Source: a virus. From it: 42,694 nt of DNA. The translations under genes were made by a program, and so were the position numbers. The DNA is taken from positions 1-42,694 of IMG/VR virus record IMGVR_UViG_3300028400_000014; one strand, written 5' to 3'. Each line of letters opens with the position of its first letter. The first letter of the stretch is position 1. Under the pieces are notes generated by a model. It saw only the letters and a list, made by a program, of their open reading frames with translations. It ran no database searches and was not told the origin of the DNA. This document shows, in pieces, positions 37,445 through 42,694 of this stretch.

Positions 37445-37881
37445 TGAGCAAGACAATCGAACTGACAGACGAGCAATGGGCCGCATACCAGCGTGGCGAG
37501 CCGGTGACGGTGCAGAAGCCGAAGCTGTGGGAGCCCAAGGGCGGCGAATTTACAATATTTGTAGAAGATGTTTTTCAGGCAAACTCATCCAATGATTACA
37601 GACAATTCGGGCTAGAGTATCCCACGAAAGAACAAGCCGAACGCGCCCGTGACCTCATGCGCCCGATCCATCGTTATATTGCCTACGCGATGGAGCACTG
37701 GCCGGACTACGAAGTGCCGGAGCCTGGAGAAGCAACATATTTTGTAACCTACGATGCCGAATGTAAGGAGTGGGGTGTGTATACACACATTGAGAGTCGT
37801 TGTCCATGGATTCCCTACGGCCCGTTAGATAAGGTAATAGAGCTTGCAGACCGCCTCAATCGTGGTGAGGTGAAATTCTGA
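37444..37881 (+). CDS. Hypothetical protein, 145 aa
   Basis: The N-terminus (MSKTIELTDEQWAAYQRGEP) followed by VTVQKPK is a small module found at the start of several phage and prophage proteins. The rest is mixed alpha/beta (QAERARDLMRPIHRYIAYAM; DKVIELADRLNRGEV). It overlaps the end of the Lar-like frame (TAATG). Role unknown. Confidence 0.72.
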   Translation: MSKTIELTDEQWAAYQRGEPVTVQKPKLWEPKGGEFTIFVEDVFQANSSNDYRQFGLEYPTKEQAERARDLMRPIHRYIAYAMEHWPDYEVPEPGEATYFVTYDAECKEWGVYTHIESRCPWIPYGPLDKVIELADRLNRGEVKF

Positions 37882-38117
37882 TGAATATAAACAAGTATCG
37901 CTACATTGTAATTAAATCAGCAGATGCAGAAGCTGCACTATCTGAAAGCGAGCTAAACAGACTCGCAGAATTGATTGACAAGATAGCAGATTATAGACGC
38001 CACAATGGTAAAGAAGATCGCAACTATATCTGCATATCCGATAAGTGGGAGGAAGAATACAGCGCTATGCGCAGGGCGATTGCAAGACGTTTTGCAGACA
38101 AGGAGAAAAGCCTATGA
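37881..38117 (+). CDS. Hypothetical protein, 78 aa
   Basis: A 78-residue charged helical protein (YIVIKSADAEAALSESELNR, LAELIDKIADYRRH). The start overlaps the previous stop (TGATG). No family is recognised. Confidence 0.7.
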   Translation: MNINKYRYIVIKSADAEAALSESELNRLAELIDKIADYRRHNGKEDRNYICISDKWEEEYSAMRRAIARRFADKEKSL

Positions 38118-38329
38118 ATATCTACGGAGTGTTATTTAGTTTTTATCTTGGGGTTGCTATTTCGACTTTTGGGTATGCAGCGGCTAATACAACGTCCTGC
38201 GTTAACTACAGCAAGCGCGAATTCGGAGAGACATCGTGCAGAATGGTGGTTGGAATGGGCGCAGGCATAGCGTGGCCTTTCTATCTTAGTTGGAATTTGT
38301 GGGAGAGGTATTTCAATGAGCAACGATGA
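38114..38329 (+). CDS. Small membrane protein, 71 aa
   Basis: Two hydrophobic segments (VLFSFYLGVAISTFGYA and MVVGMGAGIAWPFYLSW) flank a short loop with two cysteines, so a two-span hairpin is likely. The start overlaps the previous gene by ATGA, and the stop lies within the next gene. Role unknown. Confidence 0.7.
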   Translation: MNIYGVLFSFYLGVAISTFGYAAANTTSCVNYSKREFGETSCRMVVGMGAGIAWPFYLSWNLWERYFNEQR

Positions 38330-38546
38330 CAAGCTTGACATCATCGCGTGGTTCGTCATGCTCAGCGTGACGTTCCAGCTATCGCATTCTCCAAACGTAT
38401 GGCACCAGATCGGCGCGTATATCGTCGGTTCGGTGCTGTCCGTCTGGGTTCTAACGGACCTGCTGAAGTCCTGGCTTCGATGGAGAATATCCAGGCTTGA
38501 ACAAGAACTGGATGAAATCCTTGGCAATCCAAAACAGATACGGTGA
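38316..38546 (+). CDS. Small membrane protein, last gene of the rightward operon, 76 aa
   Basis: Two hydrophobic helices (IIAWFVMLSVTFQL; IGAYIVGSVLSVWVLTDLL), then a charged cytoplasmic tail (SRLEQELDEIL). It ends two bases before the stop of the opposing late operon, with no terminator between. Role unknown. Confidence 0.7.
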   Translation: MSNDDKLDIIAWFVMLSVTFQLSHSPNVWHQIGAYIVGSVLSVWVLTDLLKSWLRWRISRLEQELDEILGNPKQIR

Positions 38547-38548
38547 CG

Positions 38549-39175
38549 CTAGAACACGTCGCCAATCACGCCAGAAGATGGCTTTCTCGTATGCACGATC
38601 AGCTTGGCATACGGCGGATAATCGGAAGGCTGAGTAAACGAATACTCATCGAGTGAAACTTCTCCAGGGTCTATCTCGTCCCAGTGATACCCGAGAATGA
38701 AGTGGACGTGAGTGATCCCGCTTCTGTTGATTCCAGGCGTCTTTCCACGAATGTCGTCTATCACGTCCAGCGTTCTGCGACCTGTGACGCCTGTTGCTTT
38801 GAACTCCCCGATCTTCGTCATCGCCGCCATTTCTGCGCGTGAATCCCAGTTGTCCACGTTCACCGGCGTGTTGGTGTCCGGACTGATGGCAGCAACCAAT
38901 CGCGTTGCCGTCGTGGCAACGGAAAAATCCACCTGAACATCGACCTTCACAATCTCCTCATCGACAGGGATTCCAGACGTATCGACGTGGAAGATCGCGC
39001 GCTCTCCTCTCGCTAAGGTACTGGACGCGATATACAGCGTCTGAGACGGTGATCCGAGCGATGATGCGGTGACAGATGTTGCCGGACCATCGAGCCAGCT
39101 CGTATAGGGAAGTGCGCGCAGATTCTGAATCTGTCCTCCGTCGCCTGTCAGCACATCGAACTCATGAATCGGCAT
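38549..39175 (-). CDS. Hypothetical virion-associated protein, last gene of the late operon, 208 aa
   Basis: A 208-residue beta-rich protein of low lysine content (SVTASSLGSPSQTLYIASST; VDVQVDFSVATTATRLVAAI), which suits a fibre or capsid accessory protein. It lies after the endolysin gene, overlapping it by 14 bases, and ends in TAG. No family is recognised. Confidence 0.75.
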   Translation of the reverse strand: MPIHEFDVLTGDGGQIQNLRALPYTSWLDGPATSVTASSLGSPSQTLYIASSTLARGERAIFHVDTSGIPVDEEIVKVDVQVDFSVATTATRLVAAISPDTNTPVNVDNWDSRAEMAAMTKIGEFKATGVTGRRTLDVIDDIRGKTPGINRSGITHVHFILGYHWDEIDPGEVSLDEYSFTQPSDYPPYAKLIVHTRKPSSGVIGDVF

Positions 39176-39602
39176 GAGCGTTCCCCATGACTATCGGCGT
39201 CGGGTCGATGAATGACCCGTCTGGCCGCTTGATCTCGTAGTGAATGTGATCCGTGATGCCGGGGTATATGTCCTGCAACCCCTGCGCCTTTGCAAGCGGC
39301 TGGCCTTTCTCGATATTTCGGCCAACATCGGCCAGCGCATCGGTGTAGAAGAACCGATGATTTAGCCCGCCGTCATCCGTCACTTGAATGTAACGCTTGT
39401 GCCCCTTCGGTCCATCCGGGTTGTAGGGGAATCCAATCTTCGTCACGACGCCTGAGACGGGCGACAGAATCACGTCGCCCGCTTCGCACACCAGATCGAC
39501 ACCGTGATGCCGCCGGCGGCCGCGATCACGGGATGCGCCATACTCGCCGGACCCCCAGCGATCCGGTCCACGGACCATCATCGGCGTCTGGCGCAGAATC
39601 AT
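39162..39602 (-). CDS. M23-family peptidase (endolysin)
   Basis: A 146-residue peptidase of the LytM/M23 type. The zinc ligands are H33 and D36 in RHHGVDLVC and H121 in DHIHYEIK, with H119 and H82 as further catalytic histidines. It should cut peptide cross-links of peptidoglycan. There is no signal peptide, so it needs the holin-like gene upstream to reach the wall, unless it acts from the virion. ATGA overlap with the upstream gene; its place between lysis and structural genes fits a late endolysin. Confidence 0.88.
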   Translation of the reverse strand: MILRQTPMMVRGPDRWGSGEYGASRDRGRRRHHGVDLVCEAGDVILSPVSGVVTKIGFPYNPDGPKGHKRYIQVTDDGGLNHRFFYTDALADVGRNIEKGQPLAKAQGLQDIYPGITDHIHYEIKRPDGSFIDPTPIVMGNAHADS

Positions 39603-39967
39603 GCCACTAGCGCCTCCTGGACCTGCTCAGCGAGCGTATTGCCAGGGTAGCCATCCATCATGCGGTCGAGCTGTTTCGCCTCGTCACGGGTCAGCCGGAG
39701 CTGCACGCCGCCCTCATTGCTATCCAATACCGCCTGAATGGCCGATGCCGCGATGTGCAGCACGATCCCGGCCTCATGGCCCACGATGAACTCCGGCACC
39801 GGCGGCGTCTCGTCGGACAGCAGGGCATCCACCAGCCGCTCGAAGTAGTCCCGCACCTCGTCACTCATGCGGTCGAACTTGCTGCCCTCCGGGTGGCCGT
39901 CCCAGGCGCAGTAGGCCATACCGGCCTGTGCACCGACGCGGGCCAATTGGGTTTTCCAGTCATCCAT
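39599..39967 (-). CDS. Hypothetical protein in the lysis region, 122 aa
   Basis: The ATG at 39967 overlaps the preceding stop (TGATG). The helical product contains DEVRDYFERLVDALLSDE and a weakly hydrophobic helix (GIVLHIAASAIQAVL) that may contact membrane. It is coupled to the endolysin gene (ATGA). A lysis-timing role is possible from position; no family is recognised. Confidence 0.72.
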   Translation of the reverse strand: MDDWKTQLARVGAQAGMAYCAWDGHPEGSKFDRMSDEVRDYFERLVDALLSDETPPVPEFIVGHEAGIVLHIAASAIQAVLDSNEGGVQLRLTRDEAKQLDRMMDGYPGNTLAEQVQEALVA

Positions 39968-40173
39968 CACTTCTTGTCCTTGCGCTTCCGCCATGCCACC
40001 ACGGCACCGAACACGATGACAGCCAGGATCACCCAGGCCCAGAAGCCGCCGATGTCACCCTGCACCTGATTCTCCAGCATATCTCTATCCTCCTGTTTCC
40101 ACGTCAATGAATGATCCGCCGCCATCGGCGGAGTTGCCAACCACACGGGCTGATAGTACCTGTACCGCCTCAT
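39967..40173 (-). CDS. Small single-span membrane protein of the lysis region, 68 or 37 aa
   Basis: The frame starts at 40173, overlapping the holin-like stop (ATGA), with GGAGG close upstream. A second in-frame ATG at 40080 has a better-spaced AGGAGG. Either start gives a membrane helix (FWAWVILAVIVFGAVVAW) followed by a basic tail (RKRKDKK). Two starts in one frame recall dual-start holins or antiholins, which use a short leader to change timing, but a spanin component is also possible. Confidence 0.6.
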   Translation of the reverse strand: MRRYRYYQPVWLATPPMAADHSLTWKQEDRDMLENQVQGDIGGFWAWVILAVIVFGAVVAWRKRKDKK

Positions 40174-40646
40174 GCGCCTCCAGCCTTACGTTCTGACCAT
40201 CGCACGATTGCGCCCTTCATACTGTCCATCACTACTGGACCGCCGAAATAGAACGCGAGGATGGTGCCGACCAGCAGGTTGTTCTGCATCGCTGCGGCCC
40301 ATAGCGCATCGGCAGAATCCGCAAGCAGCTTTGCGCGTGCATCGCCTGCCCACGGCGCGACCGCTCGCAATACCGTGGCAGCAGTCGTCTCCAACACCCA
40401 GGGGCCTGTGAACGCGAATGCCAGGAACCGGCGAGCAAGACGGCTCCCCGTCGTCGCTTCCAGCCAGCGGGAATACGTCCTCAGCGCCTCGGACCGTGCC
40501 TTGGCGCGTGCCTCAGCTTTCTCCTCGTCGGTGTACACCAGCTTGTCCAGCCCGTTCGAGAGATGATCCACCATCTTCTCGGCGGCCTTCGATGTGCCGA
40601 ACAGATTGCCCAACACGTCACCTGCGGCAGACAGGAAGCCCATCAT
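40170..40646 (-). CDS. Holin-like membrane protein (3TM holin type), 158 aa
   Basis: The ATG at 40646 follows AAAGGAGG and overlaps the previous stop (ATGA). The soluble first part (GLDKLVYTDEEKAEARAKAR, SEALRTYSRWLEATTGSRLA) and the hydrophobic stretches (FLAFAFTGPWVLETTAATVL; LLVGTILAFYFGG) match the three-span holins described for gene-transfer agents and many phages. It would make the inner-membrane hole for the M23 endolysin encoded two genes later. Confidence 0.78.
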   Translation of the reverse strand: MMGFLSAAGDVLGNLFGTSKAAEKMVDHLSNGLDKLVYTDEEKAEARAKARSEALRTYSRWLEATTGSRLARRFLAFAFTGPWVLETTAATVLRAVAPWAGDARAKLLADSADALWAAAMQNNLLVGTILAFYFGGPVVMDSMKGAIVRWSERKAGGA

Positions 40647-40981
40647 CCGTCCTCCTTTGGCAGTTCTTTCGCAGGCGCGACACCGCGCACCGTGCTGCGC
40701 TGGTCGATATGCTGTGAGATCACCTTGGCGATGTGATCGGTCATGGCGTTGTAACCGAACAGCAGCGCGGCGGTCAGAACAGCCCCAAGGACCGTCCTGC
40801 GAACCACGTTTCCTGTCAGCTTTGACCGCTCGTACTCGCGCCGCAGGTGCGCCCAGTGATCGGTCGTCAGGCCAAGCTCCTGAGTCCACGCCTGTATGCC
40901 CTCCCGGACACCCTCGCGGATCAGCAGTTTCAGCGTCTCCTCGTCTCTCACGATGATGCTCTCTCGCAGTACAGTCGTCAT
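40643..40981 (-). CDS. Membrane-anchored hypothetical protein, 112 aa
   Basis: An N-terminal helical part (LKLLIREGVREGIQAWTQEL; WAHLRREYERSKL) precedes one membrane helix (VLGAVLTAALLFGY), then a short polar end. This shape is common for small proteins directly upstream of holins. The ATG at 40981 is chosen; a longer frame would run into the glycosidase-like gene. ATGA links it to the holin gene. A spanin or holin-partner role is inferred from position. Confidence 0.68.
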   Translation of the reverse strand: MTTVLRESIIVRDEETLKLLIREGVREGIQAWTQELGLTTDHWAHLRREYERSKLTGNVVRRTVLGAVLTAALLFGYNAMTDHIAKVISQHIDQRSTVRGVAPAKELPKEDG

Positions 40982-41031
40982 GGACCGATCATCTCCAAGA
41001 TCACCCTGTCCAAGGTATAGCCCAGGTCCTG

Positions 41032-41736
41032 CTAGGCTGCTGTGATGAACTCCCGAAGCACGGACACCCACGGCGCCGCGTCGTCCCATTCCAGCCGGCC
41101 ATCGGTGCCCCATCCGCCCCAGATCACCACACCGTCGGCCAGCGACAGCACCAGAGCGAGCTGATCGCGGAACGTCTCAGCCGGCATGAACGCCCACGGC
41201 TGTTCGCTGGACGGGTGGAACTGCGGCCAGATGAACGGATACACCAGCACACCCAGCCGCTTGGCCTCGCGGATGTGCGCGGTGGCGTACTCTGCCCATC
41301 GGCTGGTGTCGGTGTACATCGTGTACAGGCTTGGGTGAACGATGCCGGCCTCGCGCGCCAGGCTCTCGCGCAGCTCGATGCGCTTCTGCCACGCGCGATA
41401 CTTGCGCGATTGCGGCGGTTCGATCGACGCCCAGTAGTCGCGTTCAGGAACGACGCCGTAGAATCCGACGCGCCGCGCCGGGTAATGCCGGCTCCACTCG
41501 CGCAGCGTGGCGATATGCCGCGCGCCAGCGGGGTCAGGCCAGTGCTCGATGTCGAGAAACACCGCATCGCCGTCCGGCACCGTGCCGCCCTCGCTCTGGA
41601 AGATGCGCCCGAACCGCGTCGGCAGGCCCTCTCGCTCGCGCCGCCAGTCGTCCCACAACGTAGTGTGGTCGAGCTGGTGCATGCGCGGGATGCCAAGGTC
41701 CGGCTTGTTGGCGTAGAGGGTGGCATCGAAGATCAT
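41032..41736 (-). CDS. TIM-barrel glycosidase-like protein (hyaluronidase-type motif), 234 aa
   Basis: The ATG at 41736 overlaps the preceding stop (ATGA). The product alternates strands and helices in barrel fashion: FDATLYANKP, then AVFLDIEHWPDP (D62/E64), RRVGFYGVVP, VLVYPFIWPQFHP and GVVIWGGWG. The DxE..W motif after a hydrophobic strand, and the last strand ending in WGGW, recall family GH56-type hyaluronidases (DWExW and LWGGW). As part of the tail-lysis region it could act on host surface polysaccharide or on the wall. The match is from motif memory only. Confidence 0.62.
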   Translation of the reverse strand: MIFDATLYANKPDLGIPRMHQLDHTTLWDDWRREREGLPTRFGRIFQSEGGTVPDGDAVFLDIEHWPDPAGARHIATLREWSRHYPARRVGFYGVVPERDYWASIEPPQSRKYRAWQKRIELRESLAREAGIVHPSLYTMYTDTSRWAEYATAHIREAKRLGVLVYPFIWPQFHPSSEQPWAFMPAETFRDQLALVLSLADGVVIWGGWGTDGRLEWDDAAPWVSVLREFITAA

Positions 41737-42500
41737 GACTGCCCCCACCATAGCAGCGGTGGATAGATCGTGAAGTGCCCCTTGCCCCACTGGTCCCACA
41801 TCCACGCCATGCCGTCCTTGACCATCTGAAGCGGCGGTTCACTCCCAGCAGGCCAGCGCATCAGCGCCTGGAACGCCTCTGCGGTCGATGAGGGGCCGGA
41901 CTGGAGGGCGAACGTGTAGGGGCCAGACAGCGCGGTCCCAGGCGTACCGGCCAGCGGCGCGGCGTTGTACCGCGACCAGTGCCACGCGGTGCTCGTCGAT
42001 CCGTCCAGGTAGCCGATCGCCCCAGGGTCGCCGGGGACCACATAGGGCGGGTTCTGGTCAGCCTCGATCACCAGAAACCCACCGCCGCCGCTGGGGCCAA
42101 TCACCGCCGCATAGGCATCGACGCCAAAGGTGCCGGCATCCGGCGTCGATGCGTTCGGGTCCTTTCGCAGCGCGGGCAGGTGCGAGTCCACGACGACGCC
42201 GCACGCCAGCAGCAGCACACAGTCGCCGGGGTTGATCGTGACCTGACCCGCATCAGGGATGACGTGCGAGTCAACGGCCTTGTACTCGATCCCCGTCACG
42301 CGCCCATAGACATCCCGCCCGAGCGTTTGCCCAGGCTCCGCGTTGTAGCTGTAGGACCGCCCGCTCACCCTATCGACGACGATCCCATCGGGCGATGTGA
42401 GGTAGTCCAGAAACAGCAGCATGGAATCCGGCAGATCGCCGGACCGCAGAGGATCGTGGCCGGTCAGCGATGGCGACGGCCCGGCGACAGGTCCCAGCAT
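41733..42500 (-). CDS. Tail-region hypothetical protein, 255 aa
   Basis: The complete copy of the gene cut at the left window end. The 255 residues are Gly/Asp/Pro-rich with beta character (DGIVVDRVSGRSYSYNAEPG, RVTGIEYKAVDSHVIPDAG), then an Ala/Pro-rich part and a Trp-rich C-terminus (DGMAWMWDQWGKG; LLWWGQ). The composition fits a virion surface protein. It is coupled to genes before (TGATG) and after (ATGA). It may assist or decorate the fibre. No family is recognised. Confidence 0.78.
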   Translation of the reverse strand: MLGPVAGPSPSLTGHDPLRSGDLPDSMLLFLDYLTSPDGIVVDRVSGRSYSYNAEPGQTLGRDVYGRVTGIEYKAVDSHVIPDAGQVTINPGDCVLLLACGVVVDSHLPALRKDPNASTPDAGTFGVDAYAAVIGPSGGGGFLVIEADQNPPYVVPGDPGAIGYLDGSTSTAWHWSRYNAAPLAGTPGTALSGPYTFALQSGPSSTAEAFQALMRWPAGSEPPLQMVKDGMAWMWDQWGKGHFTIYPPLLWWGQS

Positions 42501-42694
42501 CAGGCGCTCCAGTTCGGGGCGTCCACCTTCTGCCCGTTCGCCCAGCGCTCACCGATCCACCGGGTGGCCTCCAGCCAGTTGTCCGGCAGCCCGTCGTCGA
42601 ACACATAGAGCGCCAGCCCGTAGTAGTCCCCGTCGCTGAACATCAGCTTGTTCTGGCTGCCCAGCGACACCGCGCCGAACCCGGACGGCAGCGC
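41839..42694. repeat. Right copy of the terminal overlap
   Basis: Partner of the repeat at bases 1-856. It covers most of one complete gene (ending at 41733) and the C-terminal part of the next. Joining the copies makes the late operon continuous across the window ends and gives a unique genome length of about 41,838 bases. Confidence 0.95.
42500..42694 (-). CDS. C-terminal end of the 222-aa tail-associated protein (right allele, cut by window end)
   Basis: About 64 residues in the same frame as the gene at 662-1330, with the stop at 42500-42502 sharing bases with the next start. It differs from the left copy at two sites: one synonymous and one giving Gln/Arg. The N-terminal part lies across the join, at the left end of the window. 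Confidence 0.85.
   Translation of the reverse strand, partial: ALPSGFGAVSLGSQNKLMFSDGDYYGLALYVFDDGLPDNWLEATRWIGERWANGQKVDAPNWSA

Noticed and set aside
41124-41726. Alternative minus-strand frame over the glycosidase-like gene
   Set aside because: Arg/Ser-rich shadow frame without start signal; the overlapping frame has barrel-like strands and an ATGA junction.
1-42694. Diversity-generating retroelement, as in BPP-1
   Set aside because: No reverse transcriptase motif in any plausible gene and no adenine-variable repeat pair near the tail genes.
1-42694. Phage RNA polymerase, DNA polymerase, integrase or tRNA genes
   Set aside because: Searched for by motif and gene size across both strands; none seen. 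The giant protein lacks polymerase motifs.

Overview
The window is an essentially complete genome of a tailed double-stranded DNA phage with a short-tail (podovirus) gene set. The first 856 bases recur at the right end at about 96% identity, so the ends are an arbitrary cut in a circular or circularly permuted genome of about 41.8 kb. The DNA is GC-rich with codon use typical of a proteobacterial host. The head module (portal, Bbp19-like protein, scaffold, HK97-type capsid protein, Bbp16-like cement protein) resembles Bordetella phage BPP-1 and related podoviruses. The tail and ejection module follows the T7 order (gp11, gp12, gp13, gp14, gp15 and gp16 counterparts, then a fibre with a T7 gp17-type N-terminus). 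No RNA polymerase, DNA polymerase, integrase or reverse transcriptase was found, so this is neither an autographivirus nor a diversity-generating BPP-1 type.

Layout. (1) A long leftward late operon starts at a sigma70-like promoter near 25.28 kb. It reads small DNA-binding protein, TerS, TerL, portal, scaffold, capsid, cement, tail tubular proteins, internal virion proteins (the last is a 2,782-residue polyvalent protein with ADP-ribosyltransferase-like and zincin domains), tail fibre and tail-associated proteins. It then continues through the left end onto the right end (42.7 to 38.5 kb) with a glycosidase-like protein, a holin-like membrane protein, an M23 endolysin and further structural genes. 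Two intrinsic terminators bracket the head genes. (2) A two-gene rightward island lies at 25.5-26.2 kb. (3) A leftward replication and recombination operon (30.1 to 26.4 kb) encodes two small DNA-binding proteins, RusA, an SSB-like protein, an HNH nuclease, a DUF1376-type replication initiator with internal iteron-like repeats, and an accessory protein. (4) A rightward operon (30.2 to 38.5 kb) starts from a near-consensus promoter. It holds a few small genes, a gp3/RDF-like protein with an Fe-S RecB-like nuclease, and then an AT-richer accessory region of about 20 small genes. Several of these are zinc ribbons or single-span membrane proteins and four are broken.

Control. The divergent intergenic regions at 25.25-25.50 kb and 30.08-30.21 kb share CAACAC-type motifs. 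In three of the four predicted promoters such a motif lies in the spacer between -35 and -10. This suggests that one regulator links the early and late operons; the small helix-turn-helix proteins encoded beside these regions are the candidates. Almost all genes overlap by ATGA or TGATG, which indicates translational coupling. The observations most worth following are the shared operator motif, the nested attenuator-like hairpin before the replication gene, the iterons inside that gene, the mosaic polyvalent protein, and two small genes interrupted by in-frame amber codons.
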